64,000 nucleotides of DNA from Edaphobacter lichenicola (GCF_025264645.1 NZ_CP073696.1:1488001-1552000); one strand, 5' to 3'. Positions 36,937-46,787 are shown, counted from the stretch's first letter. Notes: generated by a model not told the origin, from the letters alone. Numbers and translations are program-made.

Positions 36937-38127
36937 CTATAGGGGCTTTTGAGGGTGTACTGCGTCCCTCATCTCACCCAGATTCGGAACCATCATCCTT
37001 ACAACCCTGCTTTGTGCGGCCCGCTTATTTGAGGTCGTGGCTTGCGTGTACACCTCGAGCGTGATCCTGCTATTCGCGTGCCGTAAAAGCTCCTGGACCG
37101 TCTTCACATCTTCCCCGTTCGCCTTGAGCAACGTGCCGAAGGTATGGCGGAAAGTATGCCAGCCGATTCGCTTGTGAATGCCGTTCGCTTTCGCTACCGG
37201 CCGGATATGACGCTTCATCAGGTTGTCGGGCCAGTACGGTTGCTTGCCACGCATGGTTTCGCTGGCGAAGATATAGTCATCGTCCCCGGGATACCCGCTC
37301 TGGCGACGCCAGCGCCGCAGGTCATCCGCCATGTAGCTGTCGAGCGGAACCGGCTTTGCTGATGCCTCCGTCTTGCAGTCGCCCACTACCTGATGCCAGA
37401 TGGAACGGGTCACATTGAGCTCAAGGTTGTCGAAGTCCACATCCAGCCACCGCAGGGCCAGAAGTTCGCTGACGCGAAGCCCAGTCCCGGCGTCCAGCAA
37501 CGCAAGCGTTCGTTCCCGAACGCCAAGCTTGCTGAGCAGGAGTTGAATCTCGGTGAGTTCGAGAACATCAGGAATCCGCTCCCGCTTTGCACTCTGGCGA
37601 ACGAGCTTGATCGGATTTCGATCCGCCCATTCGTATCGCATCGCGTGAGTGAAGAGTGCGCTCATGAGGTTCCGAATCTTAGCTCGTGTGCCTTTCGCCC
37701 GCTTGATCCCGTCCAGCCACTCTTCAACTGCTACGGATTTCACTTGGGCGAGCGTGTGATCCCCCCAACGTGGGAGAATCCAGTTCTCCAAGTTGCATTC
37801 ATAGGCGGATCGCGTCGAGTACGCTTTTCTGCCATTGCGATCACCGGCCAGTTCCTTCAACCTGTAATGCGCGATGAGCATTGCAATCGTGCTCGGCCCC
37901 GTTCCCGCCTGCGGGGTTTCTTGGTTAGCATCAATGCGCAATGCTTGAGCGGCCTTGAGAGCTGAAGTTTCATTTGCGAGGGTATCGACTGTCCCGACAA
38001 TTGCTTTACGGTACTTGCTCTTACCGTCTGTCTCAGTCTCATACCATCGAAAAATCCACACGTCAGGCCCGCTCCGCCGCTTCTCGCGTTGCACGCTTCC
38101 TTGTTGATACCGTGTTCGCTTTGACAT
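36937..38127 (-). CDS. Tyrosine recombinase (phage-type integrase)
   Basis: 396 residues. A SAM-like core-binding domain is at about 75-170. The catalytic domain has Arg in AGTGLRVSELLAL, Lys in DCKTEASAK, His-x-x-Arg in GWHTFRHTFGTLL, His in LLRHANSRIT and the nucleophile Tyr in LEVYTQA. All six signature residues are intact. The gene is transcribed toward tRNA-Asp, and its stop is 78 bp from the tRNA. It is the recombinase of the element that extends rightward. An excisionase-like gene is immediately upstream on the same strand. Confidence 0.95.
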   Translation of the reverse strand: MSKRTRYQQGSVQREKRRSGPDVWIFRWYETETDGKSKYRKAIVGTVDTLANETSALKAAQALRIDANQETPQAGTGPSTIAMLIAHYRLKELAGDRNGRKAYSTRSAYECNLENWILPRWGDHTLAQVKSVAVEEWLDGIKRAKGTRAKIRNLMSALFTHAMRYEWADRNPIKLVRQSAKRERIPDVLELTEIQLLLSKLGVRERTLALLDAGTGLRVSELLALRWLDVDFDNLELNVTRSIWHQVVGDCKTEASAKPVPLDSYMADDLRRWRRQSGYPGDDDYIFASETMRGKQPYWPDNLMKRHIRPVAKANGIHKRIGWHTFRHTFGTLLKANGEDVKTVQELLRHANSRITLEVYTQATTSNKRAAQSRVVRMMVPNLGEMRDAVHPQKPL

Positions 38128-38208
38128 TTATTTCTCCTGTCTTAGGCGTAACGGATGGCTCCCTTTAGGGTAGCGCTACGCCGGGCGGAGGTCGAGAGAT
38201 TTATCTTT

Positions 38209-38469
38209 TTAGCTCGCGAGTTGTCGATCGATCCACTCTTCTATCTCGGAGGCACGAAAGCGCCAGAGCTTGCCGATGTGGACTCCGCGCACAATTCCCT
38301 TCCTCGCCAACTTCTGTAACGTCTTCGGATGAATCTTCATGATCGAAGCAGCCTCGTCAGAGTCTAGTAGCGGCTCTGGTAAGTCACGCGAAACGGACAC
38401 AGCTTTTTTGTGACCCGCAGCAACACCATGCAGTGAGTCACGATTTGGAGGTTGTAGAATCATCGCCAT
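38209..38469 (-). CDS. Excisionase-like MerR-type HTH protein
   Basis: 86 residues. The C-terminal half is a winged helix: LLDSDEAASIMKIHPKTLQKLARKG followed by GVHIGKLWRFRASEIEEWIDRQL, the pattern of helix_turn_helix_17/excisionase-family proteins. The N-terminal 30 residues are low-complexity. It precedes the integrase on the same strand with 81 bp between, consistent with an Xis/Int pair controlling excision direction. Confidence 0.85.
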   Translation of the reverse strand: MAMILQPPNRDSLHGVAAGHKKAVSVSRDLPEPLLDSDEAASIMKIHPKTLQKLARKGIVRGVHIGKLWRFRASEIEEWIDRQLAS

Positions 38470-38601
38470 TCCTCGTGGAAGAGATTTCAGCCGTTGCTAA
38501 GACTAGAGGAACGGCCGATTGATCCTAAGACTGATCTACACAGCCGCAACAATCCAATACTTGCTGTCTATAAAGCCCAAGCTTTTATCTATGGCCCTCT
38601 G

Positions 38602-39774
38602 TTAGGGACATCTACGACCATCAGGAACCTTCAGGTAACTAGTGACGTTCGGGTGCCCGAGCGTCTCTTCCATAACTTGTGCGCGCGCATCCACAAAGAT
38701 GCGATGAACAGCCGGTACTGTATTCCGTAGTTGTTCCGTGCTTCGAGCGGCCAACAAAAGGCGCAGGGAGAACTCACCTTGCGCTTTCTTATCGAGAGCC
38801 CGGATGACTTCGCTCAAGTCATCCACATTGCTGTTCGCGGCCTTTGCTCCTGCTCCCGTTTCGAGAGAAGCGGTGTCCCGACCGCTCATCACGCGGGTGA
38901 GTACGCCTACCTTAAAGAACGATATGAACTTCTCCTGGGCGTCAATCTCATTGCGAGCCGCCGACGCGGACTTCACGCGCCATGAGGAACACAAGACGTT
39001 GTCACAGTCGAGAGAGAACAGACCAGAGAAGAGACATGGTCTCGATGCCTCAGGAGTCGTCTTTAGCGAGAACATCTGTACGTGTCGTTTGCCTACCTGT
39101 AGGTGGTCGCTATGCCAAGCCACGGGGTTCTTGACGATCTGCCAGTCCACGCCGGTATCGCTGCGAAGCTGGTCCCGTTCTGACCATTCCTCAAGGTTGA
39201 ACAGATAGCTGAAGAACTGGAAAGCCTGCGCCTTACCCAGCAGCTGTAGGCCAAGAGAGGTCCCGAGATGGCTCTCAAGAACGACCGCGGTCTTTTCCAA
39301 GTTTCCTAGCATCCGCGACGTATCGAGTGCATTCTCGTCTGGTTTGCGCTCGAAGGCCTTCACGTTTGACGGCTCAAGTGTCAGGCACCAATGCAGGTCG
39401 ATGCGGCGAAAGGCCGCTGACTTCTCCAGAAATGTGAGGCGATCAGTTGCAAATACCTCCGTCACCGGATTCTCATACTTACTCTGACGAGGGAGATGAA
39501 AGCCCGAGATGACACGGGCGTATTGATAGAGGCAGGAGCCCTCTGGAAGTCCACGCAATGCTCCCTCAATTGACCGCATCCGAGAATCGAGATCCAAATC
39601 GGTCAAGCCCTCTTCATCTATTCCCGTGAGCGAGAAGAGGCAGCCGTAGCCCCCACCTTTCAGCGCGAAAGCAGTGCCGCTGACGAAGCGCGAAATTGGA
39701 ACGATGCTGCACGCGGCTCCGGCTTTTGCGAACCACGGGGTAAGTCTCAATTGCTCAGTGTTTGCGCGGGTCAT
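38602..39774 (-). pseudogene. VirB4/TrbE conjugation ATPase, truncated before the ATPase domain
   Basis: 390 codons; VirB4/TrbE proteins normally have about 800-850. The N-terminal half is recognisable: TAFALKGGGYGCLFSLTGID, LRGLPEGSCLYQY, RHVQMFSLKTTPEASRP and IFVDARAQVMEETLGHPN. The frame ends VPDGRRCP before any Walker A or B motif, so the motor half is gone. It overlaps the VirB3 gene start by 20 bp, an arrangement typical of type IV secretion operons. It is a remnant of a conjugation module. Confidence 0.8.
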
Positions 39775-40024
39775 AGTAGCTCTTCTGGTTGAGGCTCAGG
39801 CCCCATAGTTGGAACATCTTCGGATGTCTTCGGACGGTGAGCCATGCTCCCCCCGCCATCATTGGGAAACTGAAGATCGCAACCATTCGGAACCCAACAA
39901 GGAAAACCGTTACCGTGACGAATACGATCGCCATCCAAGCTGAGAGGTCGAGGCCGAGCTTGGCCCTCGGTCGGTTCAGCGCTTGATTGATTGGTAACGG
40001 CTCTCCTCGCTTGGCTGCGTGCAT
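39755..40024 (-). CDS. VirB3/TrbD-like type IV secretion membrane protein
   Basis: 89 residues. An N-terminal PLPINQALNRPRAKLGLDL segment is followed by two close hydrophobic segments (WMAIVFVTVTVFLVGFRMVAIFSFPMMAGGAW, split by a short turn) and a RRHPKMFQLWGLSLNQKSYYDPRKH tail, the VirB3 layout. VirB3 is an inner-membrane component that works with VirB4. The gene itself looks intact, but its partner is truncated. Confidence 0.75.
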   Translation of the reverse strand: MHAAKRGEPLPINQALNRPRAKLGLDLSAWMAIVFVTVTVFLVGFRMVAIFSFPMMAGGAWLTVRRHPKMFQLWGLSLNQKSYYDPRKH

Positions 40025-40138
40025 GGCGACCTCACATTGATTGGCCGGTTAGAGAACCAATCCAGCCAGCACCCCACCCGATTTGCCCAGGGTGAGACTG
40101 TCTGATCACCAATCAACCCTCAACCGAAAGGACTCATC

Positions 40139-40924
40139 GTGAAGCCACCAATTCTCATCTTCGTTGCGTGTGGACTTGCCTTCGGCTCTTCTGCCGTGAG
40201 TTTTGCCGCCACGGTACCGCACCACCTTGAGCCGAGCGCTCCGCGCACGGTTACGGTCACCGAATCGGCAACTCCACCCGTGATTCGGGCCGGCCTCTTG
40301 CAATCGACGCTGATTCTTCTGCCTGTTGAGGAGAAGGTTGCCACTGTCTTCGGAGGTGACACTGTCGATTGGGTCTTCGATGGCGGACATGTAGCCAGTC
40401 GCTTCATCAGTATCAAGCCGAAAGTTGCGAATAGCTCAACAGACATTCATATCGTCTCAGACCACGGCAATGAATACACGCTTCAATTGCGGGAGATTTC
40501 GAGCGAGGAAGATCTCCACTTCGATTCCAAAGTGTTTATTGCTCCCGGCGACAAAGTCGCGAGGGACAAGCTCGCCGATCTGCCTGTATTCGTTCCCGTC
40601 GCCGAACTGGACAAGGTGAAACAGGAAGCGGCGGCCGCAAAGGCCGCAGAGGCCGCCGAGCGAAAGGCAGAGGAGAGCAAAGCCGAGCAGTATCGCAGCC
40701 AGTATCCCGGCAGCCTTCATTTTGATTTCGTCTGGGACCAGAAGAAGGCGAAGGAGATAGGGCTGCATCAGATATGGCGCGATGACAAGTTCACCTATTT
40801 GCGCGGCCAGTTTCAGGAAACTCCGGCCCTTTACGAACTGAAGGACAAGAAGGGCTCACTTATCAACTTCGACTATAGCGATGGGCTCTACACCGTACCG
40901 AAGCAGTTGGAGAACGGGTACCCG
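40139..40924 (+). pseudogene. VirB9/TrbG conjugal transfer protein, C-terminus deleted
   Basis: A signal peptide (MKPPILIFVACGLAFGSSAVSFAA) is followed by the VirB9 N-terminal domain (VFGGDTVDWVFDGGHVASRFISIKP in pieces, HIVSDHGNEYTLQL) and an Ala/Glu-rich linker (about 160-185). The start of the C-terminal domain is LHFDFVWDQKKAK through IWRDDKFTYLRGQF to YTVPKQLENGYP. Homologues continue for about 30-40 residues. Here the frame runs into antisense of the solute-binding gene (nominal stop at 40978). The break coincides with the palindrome ACGGGTACCCGT at 40914-40925. Confidence 0.82.
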
Positions 40925-40925
40925 T
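40914..40925. other. Rearrangement junction at a 12-bp palindrome
   Basis: ACGGGTACCCGT lies where the VirB9 frame (ending ENGYP) and the opposite-strand solute-binding frame (ending QYGYP) both lose homology. GGGTACCCG encodes Gly-Tyr-Pro in both, one from each strand. It marks a probable deletion or inversion junction at microhomology. Confidence 0.6.
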
Positions 40926-41451
40926 ACTGCCGGAGTAGATCGCTTCGATACGCCAGAACGCCAAGGTGCGTGTGGTAGGGGACAGCGACCACCTTGCCAT
41001 GCACGGTGTAGGCGGAGACCAATTCTGGGTCCTGCGACGAAAGTTCGGAGGCAAAATAGGGCCGCAGATCAAGCAAAGCGTCTGCGAGAGTCCCCGGCCA
41101 GATAACGTCGATACCCAAGACGTCCGGACTGTGCGCACCCTCTTTTAATACCTTGCGCAGCAGGTTCAGTTGCGCCGGAGGATCGAGTGAAGAGAACAAG
41201 GTTTCAGGAACCGGAGGGTGCTGAATTGCAATTCCGCTTTGTCTAGCGAAGTCGAGGAATTCGACCTCCCTTCCGGGCAATTCGTCCGGCTGCAACCACC
41301 ACGCACCGAGAAAGGTTACAGTCCGGGGTGCCGGCGTGGGTCGACGGCAACCAGAGACAATGCAAAAGAGCAGCACAATGACAAAGGGCAATGTACGCTG
41401 CGGATGATGCGTTGACCGGCGAATGGGCGCTGCCTGCGATCTGTTCTTCAT
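40916..41451 (-). pseudogene. ABC-transporter solute-binding lipoprotein, C-terminal half deleted
   Basis: About 178 codons from the ATG at 41451. A lipoprotein signal (PFVIVLLFCIVSGC lipobox) is followed by VTFLGAWWLQPDE, VLGIDVIWPGTLADALLDLRPYF and VVAVPYHTHLGVLAYRSDLLRQYGYP, the N-terminal lobe of sugar-binding (family 1) proteins. Homologues run to about 420 residues. Beyond QYGYP the frame reads antisense virB9 (nominal stop at 40888). No permease or ATPase gene is nearby, so the whole transport system has been lost apart from this fragment. Confidence 0.8.
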
Positions 41452-41925
41452 CAGGCGGCTAGTCAAGGATTCTTTCCTGCGAACGGTTTGCATGCGTGTT
41501 GTGTCCTCGAGCCCTTAAGATTTTAGTGCCACCTGCGACCGCCCACTCATGGTCTTCGAAGGACAGAATGCATTCACCTGGGTGTGTCCGGAACTCCCGG
41601 AACGATTCGTTGCGAACTAAGAGCTCGTAGCCACGGGCCGTAGGCCCGGCTGAGTAGTGACACTTTGGTTGCAAGGTTTGGTAGCAATACCCTATCCTCT
41701 ACAAAGTTCGAGGACCTTGGCCCGCTAAAACTTCCGCCCGACCTAAGCTTCTATCAAGTCTGCCATTTTCTGATCGCCGGTTTCGCTGAAGGATAGGGTC
41801 TGTCATCCATTGCGGAGGACTCCTATTGCCGTTGTCATCCTTCATAGTTCACCTGAAGTCGGAGACGACAGTCAACAGAGAAGCGACACTGACGATAAAA
41901 TCATGGTGGCAGTCTCGGCAGCGAT
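41452..41925. other. Intergenic region with a distant inverted repeat
   Basis: No gene supported. A minus-strand 71-codon frame (41459-41674) has no family signature. A 10-bp inverted repeat, ACCCTATCCT (41689-41698) and AGGATAGGGT (41790-41799), flanks about 90 bp. Its meaning is unknown. Confidence 0.45.
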
Positions 41926-41931
41926 GTGATC

Positions 41932-43683
41932 ATGACAACACCACAAGACCAACTCGGCCCCGACGATGCGGCGCACTCGAACGATTCCACCACTGTCAAG
42001 GCAATCACCGCTGATGTTCGACTTGACCTTGCGTTCCCGACGCTGTCTGAGGAAATGGTTCAGCGGCTGCAGAGCTATGGTCGCGAAGAGATCGTGCCAG
42101 AGTACACGACACTGTACACCTTGGGTGACAGGGACACTGACATGTTTGTCGTTCTCGACGGCGGAATTGAAATCCTGTTGCCATCGCTGAATGGCGTGCA
42201 CAAAGCCTTTGCTCTTCATCGAAAAAACCACTTTAGCGGAGAATTTAGCCTTCTAAACTCCCAGAGAGCGGTGACTGAAGCGCGGACTACCGTCGAGAGC
42301 CGCCTGCTGCGGATTTCCCGTAAAGAGCTCAGACTACTGATGCGTGCCGAGGGTGATATTGCCAACATCATTGTGTCAGCGGCGATTTGGCGGCGCATTG
42401 GGATCAATGCAGAAGCATCGAGCGGCATCGTGCTCCGCGGCTGTGCAGGCGATGCGGATTTGATGCACCTTCAACGGTTCTTCGTTCGAAATTACTATCC
42501 ACATAGGACCGAAGAGATTACCCATAACGACAGTTCTTTAAAGGGCCAAAGCGCATCGGCATTGCCGGCCGTAGTGCTACCCGACGGACGAACACTTATT
42601 CGTCCGACCGTTATGGATCTTGCTGATGAGTTGGGGATTACGGAGATGCCGGACCCGAACACAACATACGATGTGGCTGTCGTTGGCGGCGGTCCCTCTG
42701 GCTTGGCAGCCGCGGTTTACGCGGCCTCCGAAGGACTATCGACAATTGTGATCGAGGGAACGGCACCCGGTGGCCAAGCTGGTACCAGTTCAAAGATTGA
42801 GAACTACCTCGGCTTCCCGACAGGAGTCTCAGGTGCCCAACTCGCAAGTCGCGGCCACTTGCAGGCCCTGAAATTTGGCGTTCATTTCGCTATTTCCAGA
42901 AACATCATCTCTGCGCAGCAAGTCGATGGAGTTCACAGGCTCACGCTAGCGGGAGGAACGAATGTCTGTTGCCGCTCCGTTGTGGTGGCAAGTGGAGCGC
43001 AATACCGGCGGCTATCGGTAAAGAACCACAGTGAATTCGAAAATCGAGGAGTGTACTACGCGGCGACAGCAATGGAATCTCTACTCTGTCGCGAGCGAGA
43101 GATCATCGTCGTCGGAGGTGGAAATTCCGCTGGTCAGGCAGCCGTTTTTATGGCAGGTTTCGCTAAACATGTTCATCACATCATCCGCGGCCACTCACTT
43201 GAAAACACAATGTCGCAATATTTGATCTCCCGTATCGACAGTTCTCCACACATCACGCTTTACACTGATTCGGAAATCGAAACTCTAAAAGGTGATTTGG
43301 CTCTCGAGTGTGTTACATGGACGAACCGCCAAACCGGCGAGACGATAACCAAGCCGGTCACAAGTGTCTTCGTCATGATTGGTGCCGAACCTAATTCCGG
43401 TTGGCTCTTTGGCACAGTGAAGCTGGACAAGAAAGGCTTCGTTCTCACAGGAAACGAAGTCGGCTTCGAGGGCACACCTTATGCTACAAGCGTTCCGGGT
43501 CTGTATGCGGTGGGGGATGTACGAGCTAATTCCGTCAAGCGAGTCGCCTCCGCGGTAGGAGAAGGATCGGTGGTCATCTCAGATATACATCGGTACCTCT
43601 CAGACCATCGCAACAGGTTCGCAGTGCAGCCCGATTCCGCCCTTGAGGCCATTAGGATTGCGAATGCTCGCTTGACCTGTTGA
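41932..43683 (+). CDS. cNMP-binding domain fused to thioredoxin-reductase-like flavoprotein (intact copy)
   Basis: 583 residues from the ATG at 41932 (GTG 41926 also possible). Residues about 25-150 are a CRP-like cyclic-nucleotide-binding roll (YTLGDRDTDMFVVLDGGIE, HFSGEFSLLNSQRA). A linker ends LADELGITEMPDPN, followed by a TrxR-like domain: [70 protein letters not shown] and GDVRANSVKRVASAVGEG. The CxxC of true thioredoxin reductases is missing (YYAATAME), so thioredoxin is not the expected substrate. This is the complete version of the broken gene at 32-33.8 kb. It sits within the mobile element and has no TetR operator upstream. Confidence 0.9.
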   Translation: MTTPQDQLGPDDAAHSNDSTTVKAITADVRLDLAFPTLSEEMVQRLQSYGREEIVPEYTTLYTLGDRDTDMFVVLDGGIEILLPSLNGVHKAFALHRKNHFSGEFSLLNSQRAVTEARTTVESRLLRISRKELRLLMRAEGDIANIIVSAAIWRRIGINAEASSGIVLRGCAGDADLMHLQRFFVRNYYPHRTEEITHNDSSLKGQSASALPAVVLPDGRTLIRPTVMDLADELGITEMPDPNTTYDVAVVGGGPSGLAAAVYAASEGLSTIVIEGTAPGGQAGTSSKIENYLGFPTGVSGAQLASRGHLQALKFGVHFAISRNIISAQQVDGVHRLTLAGGTNVCCRSVVVASGAQYRRLSVKNHSEFENRGVYYAATAMESLLCREREIIVVGGGNSAGQAAVFMAGFAKHVHHIIRGHSLENTMSQYLISRIDSSPHITLYTDSEIETLKGDLALECVTWTNRQTGETITKPVTSVFVMIGAEPNSGWLFGTVKLDKKGFVLTGNEVGFEGTPYATSVPGLYAVGDVRANSVKRVASAVGEGSVVISDIHRYLSDHRNRFAVQPDSALEAIRIANARLTC

Positions 43684-43789
43684 ACACCTCAGTCTGATGC
43701 TGCCAATTCATCCGTGCGGTCCCATCATTCCGTATTCCGAGGAAAAGATTACGAATGGTGATAACGGGCCGAGTCACTCATTGAGCCTG

Positions 43790-44420
43790 CCCTCAGACAC
43801 CGCGATCAATCCATCCCGGTCTTCCCTGGCGAGACTTTCGACCGACGGCTTCGACCCATGTGCTGTGGTGGAGACCAGCGCGGCAACTTTCAGTTGCCTG
43901 GCTCAAACAAACCAGAGTCTTTCCGAAGCTCCTCGCAACCTTCGCCGCGAAGACATTGGCCGAGCGGTACGATGCCGACCCCAGCGCAGCTGACTGGCGA
44001 AGGTTTCGGAGGCTTCCCGGCTTCACCAACTGCAAACCCAAGTACAGGAAGCCGGACGGCCTCTTTCCTTTCGTGCGGCTGCAAAGCCACAGCGGACAAC
44101 AATACCCGATGGCGGAAGCCTTCGAGCAAGAGATAACGACGCTTTACGGAGCTCGGGAGCAGGAACATGAGGCGAGGCGGCTCAAAAGTTCTCTTTCTCC
44201 CCGAAGGAGACCGAGGTTCTCGCGTTTCCGAAGCTCAACCAGATACCGAGGCCGCCCCGCCGCTGTCGATATTGCCTTCTGTGTCGCCGCTTTTGCCAAT
44301 GGCATGGCTGAAGACCGGATCGGATGCGCCCTTGAAGACGATTACCTCCCGCGATCCCAGCCCTTCCAGGCGAGCTGCCGACATCCGTAGAACCCGTAGT
44401 ATGCCGGGTCCAGGCGCTAG
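43790..44420 (+). pseudogene. RepB-family plasmid DNA primase, multiply frameshifted
   Basis: Homologous segments appear in order but hop between the three forward frames. These include RLSTDGFDPCAVVETS, then GNFQ, then AWLKQT through AKTLAERYDADPSAADWRRFRRLPGFTN, SFSPKETEVLAFPKLNQIPR, AAVDIAFCVAAFANGMAEDR and DPSPSRRAADIRRT. The DADPSAADWRRF-RRLPGF element is characteristic of RepB-like plasmid and phage primases. At least four frame changes are needed, so the gene is dead. Its presence suggests the element was once an autonomously replicating plasmid. Confidence 0.75.
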
Positions 44421-44479
44421 ACCTTCGGTTGGCGACCGCAAAGCGCGAGAGTGGCAGAAGACCCGAGAAATCTTTAAGA

Positions 44480-44779
44480 TTACTGTGACTTTTTGGTCTT
44501 GTTATCGAGGTCTACGAAGACAGACATGGGCACGTCCCTGCGGAAATTCCTGCGCTTCATTCGAGATGAGACCAGCTGTGCAACGCCGTTCAGGGCGAAG
44601 CCGGCGGCTGGTAATTCCAATGAGAACTTGCCGCTGGAGAATGCGCTCTGGAGCCCCGCGGCTAATCCGGCAGCTCCACTGCCGCCGCCCCATTTGAGCA
44701 GATCAGCGTCGATGTCGTCCCAATCGCTCTTCGCTTCTTGATATGACTGTTGCAACCCATCGCTGAAGTCGCGCGCCAT
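44480..44779 (-). CDS. Hypothetical protein, Gly/Ala-rich core
   Basis: About 99 residues from the ATG at 44779 (the frame opens at 44872). An N-terminal amphipathic region (FSDGLQQSYQEAKSDWDDIDADLL) is followed by a Gly/Ala-rich stretch (WGGGSGAAGLAAGLQSAF, LPAAGFALNGVAQLV) and a basic tail (RMKRRNFRRDVPMSVFVDLDNKTKK). No family is recognised. It may be the C-terminal part of a longer protein truncated by the rearrangements around it. It lies antisense between the RepB and ParB remnants. Confidence 0.4.
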   Translation of the reverse strand: MARDFSDGLQQSYQEAKSDWDDIDADLLKWGGGSGAAGLAAGLQSAFSSGKFSLELPAAGFALNGVAQLVSSRMKRRNFRRDVPMSVFVDLDNKTKKSQ

Positions 44780-44849
44780 AGTGTTTGCGTGCGCGGGGTG
44801 AGGCGAACCAACTTGGCCGGAGGGTGAAGAAGGGAGAGAAAGGCACCCG

Positions 44850-46231
44850 ATGGAGGAAGCGCAAGGCTTCAAGGCGCTTCTCGACCTCGACGAACCGACC
44901 TACTCTATCGAACTGATCGCGGCCAGGACGGGCAAACCACCCGCCTTCGTCGCGGCACGGCTCAAGTTGATCGATCTCGTGCCGGTCGCAGTGGAAGCCT
45001 TCTATCGCGACGATATCGGCGTTGGCCATGCGCTGCTGCTGGCGAAGCTGCCTGTCGATCAGCAGGAACAAGCACTGTCGGCTTGTTTCCGTGAAGACTG
45101 GAGCGGATCGAGCGACCGCAAAGCCACGAGTATCTTGCTCCCCGTTCGAAGCTTGCACTTCTGGATCGAGCAGACATCTTGCTCTTTCTCAAAGAAGCGC
45201 CCTTCGATAAACGTGATGCACATCTGGTAGGTATTGCCGGAAGCTGTGTCGATTGCCCCAAACGCACGGGCCACAACAAGCTGCTCTTTTTCGATCTTGG
45301 CAAACAGGATGCCTGCACCGATCCGAACTGCTATCAGGCCAAGGTCAGTGCGCATGTCGGAAAGCAGATCGCAGCGAAGCCGCAACTGGTACAGATCAGT
45401 ACCCCTATGGCAAACCGCCGGAAGGCAGCAAGGTTCTCCCGCGCAACCAGTACACCGCCATCCGGGACGAGAAACCAAAAAACAAAGAGGAGGCCAACCG
45501 TCCGGAGTTCAAGGTGTGTAAGTACACCGCCGAAGCCATCATCACCGACGGTAGCGATGTTGGTACCATTCACAAAGTGTGTGCCAATCTCGCGTGTCCC
45601 GTGCATCACCCCAAGGCCTCAAACAACCGCGAGGAGACGAACTGGAAGGTCGAACAGGAAAAGCAGCGTAAACAGCAAGCCATCGCCAACTCCACAGCAC
45701 TTCGCGTGTTGAAGGCGATTGGCGATGCCGTACCGGTACGATTGCTGAAGCGCGACCTTCTGTTTGTCCTCACGCAGACTTTTCCGCTGGTAAGCGGGAC
45801 AACTGCAGGCCTTGGCGCGGCAGCACGGCATTCGCAAAGATCGCGAAACCGACATGATCGAGAAGCTGTTTGCTGCCTTCCTCCGTCGTGTCGATGAAGG
45901 CTTGCTCTCTCGCTTGCTCGTCGAAGTCACCATCTTGATTGCGGCGAGACGCAGCAGCAACGGAACCAGCCCTCTCCAGGATGCGGCAGTGGCTTACAAG
46001 ATAGATACCGACGCGATCGCCCTCGAGGTGAAGCAGGAGTTTGCGGCCAAGGAGAAAGCGAAAAAGGAGGTCAAGACGGTGTCTTCGGGCGGGGTAAGAG
46101 TCGCAAAGCAGCTTGAGGCATTGGGGGAGCCGCAAGGCTCCCCGAAATTCGTTGTTCTATCGCAAAGTAAGGCGAGACCGCTTTTCCGGTGCGTCACGAT
46201 CAAGGTCGCACTGGGCCAGAAACTCGACTAG
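44850..46231 (+). pseudogene. ParB/RepB/Spo0J-type partition protein, N-terminus missing and frameshifted
   Basis: The coding signal starts at HPMEEAQGFKALL, which in ParB proteins follows the N-terminal nuclease-like motif; everything before it is lost. The HTH region (YSIELIAARTGKPPAFVAARLKLIDL) is in frame 1 and VGHALLLAKLP follows. After about 45115 the protein continues in another frame (LFLKEAPFDKRDAHLVGIAG, SCVDCPKRTGHNKLLF, DACTDPNCYQAKV). It then shifts after about 45400 (YGKPPEGSKVLPRNQYTAIRDE, EFKVCKYTAEAIITDG, CPVHHPK) and again at about 45800 (LARQHGIRKDRE, RVDEGLLSRLLVEVTILIAA, KIDTDAIALEVKQEF). The Cys-rich middle is typical of ParB homologues with a zinc-ribbon-like insert. 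At least three frameshifts are present. Confidence 0.8.
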
Positions 46232-46427
46232 CCCATTAGACCTCGCTAGCGAAATCTTTGGCACTGAGATTGCAGAAGCTATCAGACATCATTGTAAGAG
46301 AGTTAATTCGGCTCGCGTTCCGCCAACTCATGGTAATTTCAGTAGGAAGTTGACATGGATCGTTTTCCTTTTTTGCCGTTTCTTGAATACCTAATTCTTT
46401 GTTACAAATTTCTGCTTTTGGGGCCCT

Positions 46428-46787
46428 ATGCGAGACAAACAAACGGAGTATTCTTGCGCCGCCGCATCCGCAATTGAACTTTTGCAAGGAAAATGGAGAA
46501 TACAGATTCTTTGCGTCATGAGGCACGGACCTGTCCGTCTGGGTCGCCTCGGTCGTAGTATTCCTTCGGCCTCTAAAAAAGTTCTGACGGAAAACCTTCG
46601 CAAACTTGAATCAGCGGGCCTCATCAGCCGGACCGACTTAGGTGGTCAAATTCGCCACGTCGAATACGATCTAGTCGAGCCGGTCAAATTAGGCACCTAT
46701 CAGCTTCTCGATTCTCTCGCGCAATGGCAGACCGTATACGAAACAGTGCTACCAACGCAGCACGACAAAGGGGGAGAGATACCGTAA
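46428..46787 (+). CDS. HxlR-family transcriptional regulator
   Basis: 119 residues. The winged-helix HxlR signature is present: CAAASAIELLQGKWRIQILCVMRHGPVRLGRLGRSIP (in pieces), KKVLTENLRKLESAGLISR and VEYDLVEPVKLG. The Cys near the N-terminus is often a redox or electrophile sensor in this family (HypR, YodB), so a role in stress sensing is possible. No clear ribosome-binding site is seen. No obvious target gene is adjacent, as the next gene is a broken L,D-transpeptidase on the opposite strand. Confidence 0.88.
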   Translation: MRDKQTEYSCAAASAIELLQGKWRIQILCVMRHGPVRLGRLGRSIPSASKKVLTENLRKLESAGLISRTDLGGQIRHVEYDLVEPVKLGTYQLLDSLAQWQTVYETVLPTQHDKGGEIP

